Below, one piece after another: positions 10,333 to 20,512 of a stretch of DNA of 64,000 nt. The position numbers and the translations under genes are program-made. This DNA comes from Cepaea nemoralis. Taxonomy: Eukaryota > Mollusca > Gastropoda > Stylommatophora > Helicidae. The stretch's first letter is position 1; every line of letters begins with the position of its first letter. The stretch lies in the NCBI GenBank assembly GCA_014155875.1, contig JACEFZ010025820.1, positions 579,501 through 643,500 on the forward strand, given 5' to 3'. The notes below the pieces were generated by a model. That model saw nothing but the letters and a program-made list of their open reading frames with translations. It made no database searches and was not told the origin of the DNA.

Positions 10333-11944
10333 AGTTTATAACCTCGAGAGCCCCTTCGTAAAAGTTCTGAATAAGGACAAAGAACAGTGGTTAGTTGGTA
10401 AAATGATAAGTTGTTAAGTTGATAAATTGGTTTAGGAGTTTAGCAGCTTAGTCGATGCCTGCCGCCAAAGCCCTATTTCGGAATGAGTTCTTGTAGATAC
10501 TGTTCTCCACATTCGCTAGCAAGTACCATCTCAACGTGACTTTGCCGCAGTATTCTCCTTCCTCTCTCCAATTCAAGATACCTGATGGGTGCAAGACTGA
10601 AATGTGAACTTCATCACCTGCTGACAGGAATACTGGCATATAACCAGGTTATGATTCAGCACAGCATATACGCACATGTTCGACCTGTGATAGTCTTTCG
10701 TGACAGTCTGTCAAAAGGTCTTGCATTTTCCCCTCTGTCGACTTCTGCATCTATCACCCTCGATCCTTCCCGGTTGTCGCAAACCTCTTCGGAGACCCTC
10801 ATCTCATAATATGATGAATGTGACGAGTGTCCTATCCTTTGGGTGATCACATCTGTCTTTACGAAGTGACTGTTGGAATACTTAAAATCTTAGATCTTGG
10901 TCTTCTTATCTGTCCCTTGGGTGCGTCATATTCTATGTAAAAACTACATCTCGGCGACCTATTTTGTTTACTAGTAGTCGGAAAATATCAGGCAATCACG
11001 GCAAAGTAAGACAAAGAAATATATGTGGTAAGCTTAAACAGCTCAGGCAACAAAAAATAATATAATCAACACCAAGTTCAACCAAATATCCGATGACAGA
11101 GAGAATAGGAGATTATGATCGCCGATGCCTGCTTCAGACAAAGCAGTTAAAGAGGACTAACGCAACAGTGGAAATGATAGAAAATAAAATACTAAGGTCG
11201 CAAGTCTGGCTTTCGGCGGTTAATGTGAAATAAACATTGTGCAAGATCTCAGGAGCATTCAAGAAACCAGTCTAGTTTATTTCTGAAATGAGGTTCGTAG
11301 TTTGAGAAAGAACGCAAGGAGATGGGATGAAACATTATGTGCGCCTTTCATATCTTCACCAGAGTTCTCACTTTATTCTGTTTAATACCTCTATAATTGA
11401 CGTGGGCGTTGGCAACTTCTGGGCGGAGCTATCAGAAAGAATCACATGCATCTAACCAGAATAACGCCATTCAACAGCACCGGCGCTTGCTCCAGCTTGA
11501 TCAATAAATATGGTTGGTTTTATCACGGGCTGTGGTTGTGTCAGATCTGTGCTGGTGCAGCATTGCACACCCTGGAAAAACTCAGGCTGTTGGATGGTGG
11601 CGTTGTTGTCGATCGTAACTGGGGATAACCTCGGGGAGATACTGTACAAGGTATGGATATGTACACTTCAGAGCCGGATTAAGACCTTCGAGCCTAAAGT
11701 ATTTAACAGATGTTGGTACTTTTCTTTCTGTCTCCATCTCCCTCTCTATATTCCCACCCCACCCCCAGCCGCACTTCTTCAGAACATTAACAATTGAAAT
11801 AAATAGGACTCTATGTGTGTGTGTTAATTTAAGCATTGAAGGTAAAGATCTGAGAATAATAATCAAAATAAAAACACTAGCATGGCAACAAAAAGCTGCC
11901 ATAAGAATTGATAACCAACTGGGAACCTTCCAACACATTAAAGA
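10333..11944. other. Unassigned, no gene recognised
   Basis: About 1.6 kb containing only short frames. The longest (11582-11938 minus, 118 codons) lacks any domain and has biased low-complexity ends. No SINE box or TIR pair was found by eye. Confidence 0.35.
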
Positions 11945-12087
11945 AAGTGCATGTTAACGTTCAGTAGTTAGCCATGTGCTTTCTGAAGTGCAAGTCAACG
12001 TTGAAGTCTAATTGACCAGTAGTGGAAACATCCCATTACCCTACCGTAGCTCACCGGAAGTTTAACGCTAGCGCATTAATCCGCTAT

Positions 12088-14125
12088 AGTTAGTTAGTTA
12101 GTTAGTCGACAGATCATCCTCGTTGCACATCGAACCATTCAGTCCATAAGTGCTCGGATCCCCTCCTCAGCAAATCCCGCAGCGTGTAGCGGCTAACGAC
12201 GCCAGTTCTGTGTTGGTTTATCAATCTTCTTTGGTTTCCTGCGTAGTGTTCTTGTTTGGCCACCCCTCTTTTAATTTGCTGCTCCCGCAGTCTGGCCATT
12301 GTTGTAGATTCACAGTCATCACTTGGTTCTCGCAAAAGTCTCACTTCTCGTAGAGCATTCAGAATGTCAGCCTGGTCCATGGCGCGTCCGCCCTCCACAG
12401 AAGCCTCACCTGCGAGCTTGTCAGCCCGCTCATTTCCTTGTACTCCCGCATGACCTGGTACGAAGATGAAACTAATCTTTGCCAGCCGAGACCGCTTCAG
12501 AGGCAGCAACCATTCTCTTCGGATCGACCCCTCCTCTATCCTCTTGATCATGTTCATTGAGTCGCTAAGGAAACAAGCCCTAGTGAATGTCTGTGTCTCG
12601 AGCCATGTTATTGCTTTACTTACTGCCATGACTTCCATGGTCAGGCTACTTGTAGTTTCAGTGAAAGCACCAGAGTCCTCCTTCACAATTCTCCCTCCGG
12701 CCCGAGCTGTAAAGGCCCATGAGCTTCTCACATGTCGGACGACCGACCCATCTGTGTAGATGACCGCGTCACCGTCTAGCGAATTCTCGAAAATCAACGC
12801 TTGTACTTCAGCCTCAACAGCAGCCGGATTTTCTTGTCTGCATTTTCTATCTAGTTGGATGCAAACTGAAAAGGATGTGCAGAAGTCTGTTGGCACTTGC
12901 ACCCACTCCTCGCCAGGTTCTAAGTCCTCAAGTGAACACACCTGTTGAAGAATGTCTTCGGCTTGACCCATCCACGACCGTCCTCTTTTTAACCTGCTGC
13001 CCTTCACCTTCCTAATTTCACTATGCAGTGGATGTTGTGTGTTTGCGTTAATTCTGAGGTAGGCGCGTGCCCTGCAAACTTGTATTCTCTCTTCAATGGT
13101 TGGAAAATCAAGAAGGTAGCGCATCGCCCTGCATGCTGTATCTCTTGTACATCCAAGAATAATGCGCATAGCTTCATTCTGTATCCTTTCCATCCTTTCT
13201 ATCTGCTTATGGCTGAGAGTCAGGATTGCCATTGCATACTCCAAAACAGACATGACCAGCCCCTCGTACAGAAGACATAGATGGCGCTGCTCACAGTTTG
13301 CTGCCGCCATCACCCGCATCGCAGCCACACCCCGCTTGGCCTTTGCTGTCACCTGGTCTATGTGCACATTATAAGCAAGGCTTCGATCAAACCGTATCCC
13401 CAGGAAATTCATTGCCTGCGTTCTTTCCACCGTCTCTGAACACAGCATTACAGTTGGTGTTGGATTATTGACAATATGATTATTCAACGAGAACCAAGTC
13501 ACTGTTGCCTTTGTTGGGTTGACCATTGCCCCAGCTTCATCACACCAAGTACTTATGCGATTGAGTTCGGTTTGTAGTTCCACAGCAACCTCCTCTCTAT
13601 CCTTACCCTGACGATACACTAAACCATCATCGGCATACGACAATGTCCTGCCAGGTCCAGTGATCTGCTCACTGGTGATTCTCACTGTGTAGGCGTTGAA
13701 CAGTACCGGAGATAATGATGATCCCTGTGGTAGGCCAGGATATATTGTTGTTGGTTCCGAAGTCCAACTGCCACATCTGAAAACTACTTTCCGTTGGTAG
13801 AGGGCTGCAGCGATCCAGCTAAGGAGGAAAGGACTTACGTTTAGTTCGAGAAGCTGAAACATTAAAAAATCCAGAGGTACTCTGTTGTATGCGTCCTCAA
13901 GATCAATCGCTGCAGCAACGGTTTCAGTGCCTGAGTGGAAACCTTCATAGACATCATGGGCAAAGACTGCTGCATTGGTCCAGGTTTCTCTTTTTGGACG
14001 GTACTCACCCAGGGTAGGTGGGAAAACACCTTGCCTCTCTAGTTGGCTTGATATTTTCCTGGCAATTACCTTCTCCAGCAGCTTGCCTATTGTATTCTGC
14101 ATGGTTATAATTCGATATCCCTGAA
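12088..14125 (-). mobile_element. 5'-truncated I-superfamily LINE with 11-bp TSD
   Basis: The insertion is bounded by TAATCCGCTAT at 12077-12087 and 14126-14136 (11/11). On the minus strand it starts inside the RT domain, directly after the TSD, carries one long ORF, and ends within a few bases of the stop codon in a TAAC repeat (12088-12106 on the plus strand reads as TTAG repeats). There is no EN domain or ORF1, as expected after incomplete reverse transcription. The perfect TSD and open ORF imply a recent insertion. Confidence 0.9.
12114..14102 (-). CDS. LINE ORF2 fragment: reverse transcriptase plus RNase H
   Basis: 662 codons, uninterrupted. Together the RT and RNase H copy element RNA into DNA at a nicked genomic target. 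RT signatures are AAIDLEDAYNRV (first catalytic Asp near residue 67), GLPQGSSLSPVLF, and SYADDG (Asp pair near 158-159). A linker of about 250 residues leads to an RNase H fold from about residue 447: VIYTDGSV (Asp), TMEVMAV (Glu), FLSDSMN (Asp), and FVPGHAGVQGNERADKLA (His and Asp). This domain order is characteristic of the I superfamily (I, Nimb, Ingi, R1, LOA); I cannot choose the clade by eye. The frame opens eleven codons upstream of the Met, after an in-frame TAG, so the start codon is only the first Met in a truncated copy. The fingers begin mid-motif at TIGKLLEKVIARKI; the EN and N-terminal part are missing. Expression is doubtful without its promoter. Confidence 0.9.
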   Translation of the reverse strand: MQNTIGKLLEKVIARKISSQLERQGVFPPTLGEYRPKRETWTNAAVFAHDVYEGFHSGTETVAAAIDLEDAYNRVPLDFLMFQLLELNVSPFLLSWIAAALYQRKVVFRCGSWTSEPTTIYPGLPQGSSLSPVLFNAYTVRITSEQITGPGRTLSYADDGLVYRQGKDREEVAVELQTELNRISTWCDEAGAMVNPTKATVTWFSLNNHIVNNPTPTVMLCSETVERTQAMNFLGIRFDRSLAYNVHIDQVTAKAKRGVAAMRVMAAANCEQRHLCLLYEGLVMSVLEYAMAILTLSHKQIERMERIQNEAMRIILGCTRDTACRAMRYLLDFPTIEERIQVCRARAYLRINANTQHPLHSEIRKVKGSRLKRGRSWMGQAEDILQQVCSLEDLEPGEEWVQVPTDFCTSFSVCIQLDRKCRQENPAAVEAEVQALIFENSLDGDAVIYTDGSVVRHVRSSWAFTARAGGRIVKEDSGAFTETTSSLTMEVMAVSKAITWLETQTFTRACFLSDSMNMIKRIEEGSIRREWLLPLKRSRLAKISFIFVPGHAGVQGNERADKLAGEASVEGGRAMDQADILNALREVRLLREPSDDCESTTMARLREQQIKRGVAKQEHYAGNQRRLINQHRTGVVSRYTLRDLLRRGSEHLWTEWFDVQRG

Positions 14126-15425
14126 TAATCCGCTATGGCCACGCAGACCGCCATTTAAGTATTATGGAACTTTAATAACAGCAGAAGGAAGCTTTATTAC
14201 GGAAGTTAAATTTAGAATAGCCCAGGCAAAAACGACATTTCTCAAGGTGAAGAATATATATATATAATCATGTGATAAGTACTGACCAATGAATAAAAGA
14301 GGAAGTGCTTATCATCCCATAATGCATAAGTTCTGTTTCTGACCGTTGAGAAAATGGCCGGGTTTATCCAAAATCCGTCCAAAGAAGCTCAAAGAGAGGT
14401 GATTCAGTTTTTTTCATTTGAAGAATGTCAACCAGTGGACGGTAATAAATGTGTGTTGAAGACAACAGTGACAGACTGGGCACGAATGTTTCGGAAACGA
14501 CATCAGTTCACGACAGATCTTACGACGGTCGGGTCAAGGGCATATTGTTGCAACAGAAAACACCATCGCCAAAATTGATGCAGCAATACAGATAAACATT
14601 GTCGAAGCATATGTTCACTAGCGAAAGAATTTGATGTGTCAATTAGGACAATTCAAAAAGTCGTTCGTAAGAAACTGCAATATCGGAAGGTGTGTTCACA
14701 GTGGGTACCACGGATGTTGACCGACCAACAAAAAGAGGAACTCATGGGATGGTGTTTGAACCACTTGCTGCGTTACAGAGTGGAGGGTGATGCATTTCTC
14801 TTCCGCATAGTGGCAGGCGATGAATCATGGTGTCACTTCTTTGAGCCGAGCAGCAAACGAGAGAGCATGCAATTGAAGCATGCTGCATCACCAAAAGCCC
14901 AAAAAAATTCAAATTACATGTTTCCGCTGGTAAGGTTAAGCTGAGCGCATTTTTTGACCATGAAGGGCTATTGTTGGACGACTTTAAAGAACCTAATGTC
15001 AACATCAACTCTACCCACTACTTGCAAACACTAGACAAGCTGCAAAAGCCATCTATAATAAACGTTTCGGTATGCTTTCATCGCGGTGTGATTTTGTTGC
15101 ACGATAATGCTCGTCCGCATGTCACAAAGATTGAGCAGGAAGCATTAGCAAGGAAGAAGTGGGAAATTCTGCAACATCCAGCCTATAGTCCTGATTTGTC
15201 ACCATGTGATTTTCATTTTTTCGGAACTCTATAGAAAGCTCTCAAGGGGTAACGATTTCACACAGATGCAGACGTAATGAACGCGGTAAACACTTAATTC
15301 AGTGAGCAACCACAATTCTTTTTTGCGGACGGCATTCATCGCCTACCTAAGCAATGGGATGCTTGCCTGAATGCGGTACTTTTGCCTTAATTCACCCCAA
15401 ACAAACGGAATCTCATGGTATGACG

Positions 15426-16015
15426 TCACATCCAGGGTTCCCCGTGTTGCGCTGTAGCTCGATGCGCAATTTTAGCGGTGTGCCATGTTCTACTATGCGG
15501 TGAGTTATTTTTGCGGTGGCCAGAATCGAACAATGTCAGCAAGAATGGTATTGAACACATCGAGACCAGCGCATTTAGTCCATCGCGCCACATGAATTCG
15601 CACATGTAGGACTCTAGTAGATGCCTATATGTTCCATTCTGCCTTTTGTTTCTCTCCTTGGCCGTTCTCCACATGCGCTCGATGCATTGAGTATGTGCAC
15701 CGGTTGTATGGTCCACAAAGTTGTTGTGGGAGTGGTTGACTGTGAGATGCGTCAATTCACTGGCAAAATGAAATGCTTGTCAACTCTTGAGACAGGCAGT
15801 ATGTGAAAAGAATGATCCTGTCTGTACGGGAGTCGCGAGCCTGGCAGTCATGTGCCTTGTCTCAGCAGGATGTCCTGTCGACATGGTGAATTTCGGCATC
15901 TCCATCTGTCCTGACGCCCAGTCAGCGATAGCACCATGACATGATTATGAGAACAGCGTCTAGCAGAATGTCAGATGCCATGATGCTGCAGAAAAGCAAC
16001 GCTACTCTGCTTGTC
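15426..16015 (-). pseudogene. Merlin (ISXO2-like) transposase, central domain lost
   Basis: The N-terminal part on the minus strand (about 16015-15775) reads FLQHHGI, then RRCSHNHVMVL and RWRCRNSPCRQDILLRQGT, resembling the Cys-rich N-terminus of Merlin/ISXO2-like transposases. After a frame change the C-terminal part is open for 109 codons (15755-15426) with THLTVNHSHNNFVD, TGAHTQCIERMWR and ESYMCEFMWR, the C-terminal block of the ISXO2-like DDE domain. Full-length relatives have about 100 residues between these parts, carrying the first catalytic acids; that stretch is absent here. A stop (LLRQGT then TGA) also breaks the N-terminal part. Confidence 0.8.
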
Positions 16016-16051
16016 GTGGACAGCTACTGCCAGTTCCAGTACACTCATGAT

Positions 16052-16110
16052 GACACACACACACTCACACGCACACCACACACCACACACACACACACGC
16101 ACACACATAC
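16052..16110. repeat. CA microsatellite inside Merlin
   Basis: Interrupted (CA)n with ACTCACACGCACACCACA variants. Confidence 0.9.
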
Positions 16111-16290
16111 CACCCACAGAAACGGTTGCCAAAGCCAAAGAAACACTGTGGGGCAATTGAAAACGTACCCGAACACAGGAGATCACCGTCGGTGCTAAAT
16201 ATAGCTGGTGACCCTAAATATAGCTGGTGACGTCTGTTTGGGGTGAATTAAGGCAAAACTAACCTGAATGCCTACGGCGACTTCTTCTGA

Positions 16291-17280
16291 CCAAACCATG
16301 GTGCATAATTCATTCAAAATGAATGCTTTGTTAAATTATACCACAACTATTAATGTATATTTCTTGCTTTTGTAATAAAGCCATTTGAATCGGTTTCAAA
16401 TGAACGCCCCTAATTATAGAACAATTAATGAACGGAAAAATGAAGCAAAACTTATAGTAAAATAGAAAACAATATTTTTGTTCACTTTCGCTTTATATTT
16501 GAAAACCATTCTCCAACTTGCCAACATTGCAAACTCGTTGATCTCTCGCAGACAGGGCCATACGGACCAGTTGATCACTGGCTGGCATCTATATTGTGTG
16601 TTTGTGTGCTTTAATTACACAGTTACATTGTTAACACTGTGCTGTTGGCGCGCCAGACGCATTTAAATAGTTAGTCAGTCGCAAATATCAATTGGGGAAC
16701 CCCTTGAGGCCACCAAGACAGTTCATAAATAAACACACATGTATTGTTTGGCGTCTCTTAGAAGTAAAAGAAAAAAGTACAGACTTTACGACGTACTAGA
16801 CAACATAAACATTGAAAGCAATAGTTACCGATCGGGATTCGAACCTGTCGCCTCCAAATTCTGGGAGCTCCCTTTTATAGAACTTGTTTCAGCTGCACAA
16901 TTGCAGCTTTCCATCTTAAGGACTATAGTATGTCCAACGAAGGAAAATGTCTGTGGTGCCTCGTTTTCCGACATGTAGCAAGCTCGTGCTTATTTTGCTA
17001 AATTGGTAATCCAGCCCTGGTACACTTACACATTCAAAACAATGTAAATTTGAATAACGAAGGCATGAACATTAGTTTGCACAAATTATTACCTGGCTTA
17101 ATTCGCTGCATCTCGTCAGATACATGCTACAGAATGCACATGCTGCAATATGCACGTGAGGAAATGCAGCGGAATATTATAAACAATAAAGTGTGCAGTC
17201 TATTGTTGGTGTCATCGTTACATTTACATATTGTCATAGGAGCAATGATTGAAAGTAATTCCACTCGTATTTAAGTTTGA
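16291..17280. other. Unassigned; possible SINE remnant at 16840-16940
   Basis: AT-rich, no supported gene. On the minus strand AGGTTCGAATCCCGATCGG near 16830-16855 is a good pol III B-box, but the A-box is not convincing, so a decayed SINE head is only suggested. A GGTTTCAAATGAACGCCCC block at about 16392-16410 could be the right end of the mariner, but no matching left TIR was seen. Confidence 0.35.
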
Positions 17281-17284
17281 AAAA

Positions 17285-17850
17285 ACATGGCCTTCATTGT
17301 ACATAGATATGTGTATAAGTGTTCCGGTCTCCTTCTATAGATCATACACGGATACCTCCATAAGTATTCCTTTATAAATCTATAGATTATACACGGATAA
17401 CCCCATAAGTGTGCCAGTCTCCTTCTATAGATCATACACGGATAGCTCCATAAGTGTGCCAATCTCCTTCTATAGATCATACACGGATAGCTCCATAAGT
17501 GTGCCAATCTCCTTCTGTAGATCATGCACGGATAGTTCCATAAGTGTTCCAACCTCCTCACATAGATAATACACAGAGAGTTCTAGAAGAGTTCCAGTCC
17601 TCTCCGATAGATAATACTCAGATACACCCAGAATGGTCCCAATCGCTTTCTCTAAATAATTAATACACAAATAACTTCACAAGTATTCCAGTTTCCCTCC
17701 ACAGATCATACACATATACCTCCATAAATTCTCCAGTTGCCTCCCATTGATATCCCACGGGTTACCCCATAAGTGTTCTAATTTCCTCTCATAGATCATA
17801 CACGGATGTGTCCATACGTGTTCTAGCCTTCTCCCATTATTCATAAATGG
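17285..17850. repeat. 45-bp minisatellite
   Basis: About 12 units built on ATAGATCATACACGGATAGC, TCCATAAGTGTGCCAATC and TCCTTCT. Since 45 is divisible by three, the minus strand shows a repeated 15-residue peptide (HLWSYPCMIYRRR-like) that is a repeat by-product. Central units (17340-17520) are most alike; edge units are diverged, the usual pattern of unequal exchange. Confidence 0.9.
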
Positions 17851-17909
17851 AGAATCAAAAAACAGCATAAACGCCGTCAATAATCCTAATATGTATATAA
17901 CTGTATCGT

Positions 17910-17936
17910 AATATATATATATATATATATATATAT
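17910..17936. repeat. TA microsatellite
   Basis: Pure AT dinucleotides, about 13 units. Confidence 0.95.
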
Positions 17937-17967
17937 CCTGTTATTAGTAGGTTTTCTTATTTTTATA

Positions 17968-18214
17968 CAGGGAGTTTGAAAAGTCTCACTATACTTTGTA
18001 TGTAGAACTCTGGAAAAAAAAAAAAAAAAAAAACTTTCTTCCGTTGATAGCACCATTTTGTTTGGAGTGCAAAGAATTACTCCAGCAGACGACAGCCAAT
18101 CGCTGTAATTTGCTTCCCGATGGACTGTGGGGCCCATTTTTTGATGACATCCGGCACTTCATTTTTCAAATTTCTTCTACGTATAAAGTGTATTGAGACT
18201 TTACAAACACCCGG
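17968..18214. mobile_element. Tc1/mariner-type MITE
   Basis: A 247-bp element with imperfect TIRs of about 40 bp. The left end reads CAGGGAGTTTGAAAAGTCTC and the right end, on the minus strand, CCGGGTGTTTGTAAAGTCTC; similarity continues through TAGAA. It is flanked by TA on both sides (17966-17967 and 18215-18216). The interior contains a 19-bp poly-A run and no transposase. TA duplication and the TIR style point to mobilisation by a Tc1/mariner transposase. Confidence 0.8.
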
Positions 18215-18216
18215 TA

Positions 18217-18559
18217 TAGTGTCTGGACAGCTAGCTGTCTTATCGACCAACACGTTAAGATTCACAACAGTCGTGGAATTTCTTGTTACATCAGCAACGT
18301 TCACACGCACCATTATAGCAATGGGAAGCAACGAATGGTATCGCTGTAACTTACAATGTATCTCGTAAAAGACAAGCGTGTGTTAAGCAACCTGACGAAA
18401 TGCAGTGATGTACCTAACGAGATCCAGCGAAATATGCCTGGCAATACATCGTGCAATCGTTTGTTTGTGTCTGTCGGATGTTTTGGGAAAATCGCAAAGA
18501 TATAAGGGAAAGTTAGAGTTCCTCTCTCCCAATGTGATTCTGTCAGTTATAATTTTAAT
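18217..18559. other. Unassigned spacer
   Basis: No supported gene. The 84-codon minus-strand frame overlapping the MITE end has no recognised domain. Confidence 0.4.
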
Positions 18560-19680
18560 AGCCTTCAATGGTTCAGTTGGTTGAGTCCAGGAGAGCCAAG
18601 GTGAACAAGGAAAAGATTTCCTTGAATAATAATAATATTCTTGTGGAGTTTCCTTGCCCCTCTGCTCTCAGCTAAATAATTAATATCTAGGGTATATTAA
18701 TTAATAACAACGCTAACGTAAACACTCAAGGAATTCTTGTAACTCTCAAGAGTGGAAATGCCATATCTGTAACATTTTATTAATCAACAAGCTGGGGTTG
18801 GGGTTTGACCATTTTAATCCAAAACTTATCATCCAGTCCAAAGGTATTATGTATACTCATTAATCTCACAATCATTCATTTGGTTTTGAAATAAACACAA
18901 ACATAAACCCCAGTTCCCCAGATGAACAAATACTATACATCTATCAGTGGAGTTATAATAATAATGAGTCTTGATCATGAACTCGAGCTTCTCCACTCCA
19001 GGGTTTGTGGAACCCACTTGTAAAAAAAGAGTTCTGTAAAATTAAATACAGTTGGTCCACTGTGTGAGTGTTATTCTGGATCAGGTATGTTGATAGTTGA
19101 GTTGTCTCTCCTCCAATTCCAGGTACAAGCTAAAATTCCCCTGATATCCTCAAGATGATACAGGTTTACCTGGTTTTTGTGGATGGATGATCTCTTGCCT
19201 GTAAGTTCTTTCAAAAAAAAGGCTTCATCATCACTCCAGACAGGAGCTCCCATCAAGAGGCATGTCTGTATCTGGATGGATCTAACCACTACCTGAAATT
19301 CCAGCATCAAAGAAATATCTACTGATATCATAAATGCATCTATATGATCATTAGAAATGGAAGAAGGTAAAACTCCAAAGAAAAAAAAAGGAAAATAAAT
19401 AAATGGAATTTTGATCCCAGGGGAAAAATAAACAAGGGGGAAGTGGGTCTTAGTGTTCCCCAACAGTTATCAACCCCATAACTGGTTCCTCTCCATTCAA
19501 TCCTCCACTACAGGGCACTCAAGGTTTAGACTACCGGATAAGCAGTGTCATCTTCGCCCATGCCTGTCACCCATGGTCTCAAGGTTTAGTAATGCCTTGA
19601 TCAATTCGGAATTTGATAACCATGTTCACCATCCCCTTTGTACATAATTATTTTCTCAAGTTATCCTTCCATTTAAAAGA
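18560..19680 (+). repeat. Dispersed repeat R1, copy 1
   Basis: Shares long collinear similarity, in opposite orientation, with 61060-62110. Shared blocks include CTAAATAATTA...ATCTAGGGT (about 18673), AACTCTCAAGAG (18742), CACTACCTGAAAT (19288), ATCATTAGAAATGGAA (19346), TCCACTA followed by CACTCAAGGTTTA (19502-19530) and GCCTGTC (19562). No transposase or RT is visible and the frames are short. It could be an LTR, a non-autonomous element or decayed internal sequence. Confidence 0.65.
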
Positions 19681-19684
19681 AAAG

Positions 19685-19765
19685 GCACACACATTTTTTT
19701 CGCATATCCTTTACAGGACATCGCTGTCAACATCAGCATCTTTCAGCTGATTGTTGATTTCTTGG
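19685..19765 (-). mobile_element. 3' fragment of SINE-like family X
   Basis: On the minus strand it ends in poly-A (plus-strand TTTTTTTCGCATA). It carries the block TTGCCAAGAAATCAACAATC...GCTGTCCTGTAAAGG shared almost unchanged with 32935-33005. Confidence 0.7.
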
Positions 19766-20512
19766 CAACCTCACACATTAAGTGTCTTAATTCATTCCTA
19801 AATGCAATGAGCATTTACTTATAAACAATATGAGTACATTATGGCATCATCTCCTGTATGACATTCAGGTGGGTTCTTCCCAATCAAATGCTTTGAGGAG
19901 AAGCATCTTCCCTCCTCTTCAACATGTAGGTATATGCTTTTACCTTACTCATCTATAAGATTCATCATCATCATACATCAAACACAATTCAGGAAACAAA
20001 ACCATGTAATTATAATATGAGTGATATGGAATACAGAGTGGCGTCATGCGTAGAGGCCCAGTAAATTATCAATTAGTGCATGGGTACCACTATCATCGTC
20101 ACCTCTCATAGACATGGCCACATGCATAAATGGGCCTACTATCATGTGATGATTTATTGATTGATTGATATGATTGATTGATCATACTCAATCCTCGGTA
20201 TGGCACTTCTCACCAAATCCACAATCATTCATCATAAATCATAAACATACTTGCGTGGATGATGAATAGGCATAATCATATGACTCACAATCAATAAGTT
20301 AAAAGATAAATTCATATATTTAACACCGCTGAAGTCATATATGAATCACCACATGAATGCTTCCATAGAACACACAGGATTTTATGACAACACCTAGGGA
20401 ACTATTTAACATTTGTTGTGCCCATGTACCGTTTCTAGGACGAATTACACTAATTCCTCCTAACTAGTGATTTCACATTTAAGAAGGTTCCTTACTACTG
20501 AACTATGGGTTC
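19766..20512. other. Unassigned, AT-rich
   Basis: No gene or terminal repeat recognised. A small GATTGATT tandem lies at about 20155-20180. The segment ends with GAACTATGGGTTC (20500-20512), the left TSD of the next element. Confidence 0.4.

Larger units (their letters stand above)
11945..14150 (-). mobile_element. tRNA-derived SINE split by a LINE
   Basis: On the minus strand, 14150-14137 joined to 12087-11945 (one TSD copy removed) gives GTGGCCATAGCGGATTAATG, then a CTTCCGGTGAGCTACGG spacer and the body ending TTCAGAAAGCACATGGCTAA-CTACTGAACG. This is the same plan as the SINE at 4058-4205. The LINE at 12088-14125 interrupts the A-box region. Confidence 0.7.
15375..16263 (-). mobile_element. 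Merlin DNA transposon, internally deleted
   Basis: 889 bp bounded by imperfect 33-bp TIRs (15375-15407 and 16231-16263; 30 of 33 positions match). Both contain TTTTGCCTTAATTCACCCC, and the left one begins GGTAC. The 8-bp direct repeat CTGAATGC flanks it at 15367-15374 and 16264-16271. TIRs starting GG and 8-9-bp TSDs are typical of the Merlin superfamily (related to IS1595/ISXO2). The content on the minus strand is a Merlin transposase missing its catalytic centre, so the copy is non-autonomous. A CA microsatellite (16052-16110) lies inside it. Confidence 0.88.
14354..16290 (+). pseudogene. mariner transposase, frameshifted and split by Merlin
   Basis: Cut-and-paste transposase of the Tc1/mariner superfamily. 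The N-terminus reads MAGFIQNPSKEAQREVIQFF. The HTH region follows in shifted frames (DVSIRTIQKVVRKKL), then GDESWCHFFEP with the first catalytic Asp (about 14817-14850) and KVKLSAFFDHEG. LLHDNARPH (about 15095-15120) and YSPDLSPCDFHFF (about 15183-15220) carry the second and third Asp, separated by exactly 34 residues (the DD34D hallmark). Frame changes near 14530, 14625 and 14935 and stops after FFGTL and KALKG kill it. The last codons (WDACLNA) are interrupted at 15374 by a Merlin element. Skipping 15375-16271 restores WDACLNAYGDFF and a stop at 16288-16290, a typical mariner C-terminus. TIRs were not identified. Confidence 0.88.

Noticed and set aside
16393..16415. Right TIR of the 14354 mariner
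   Set aside because: The sequence resembles a transposon end, but no inverted partner was found upstream of 14354.
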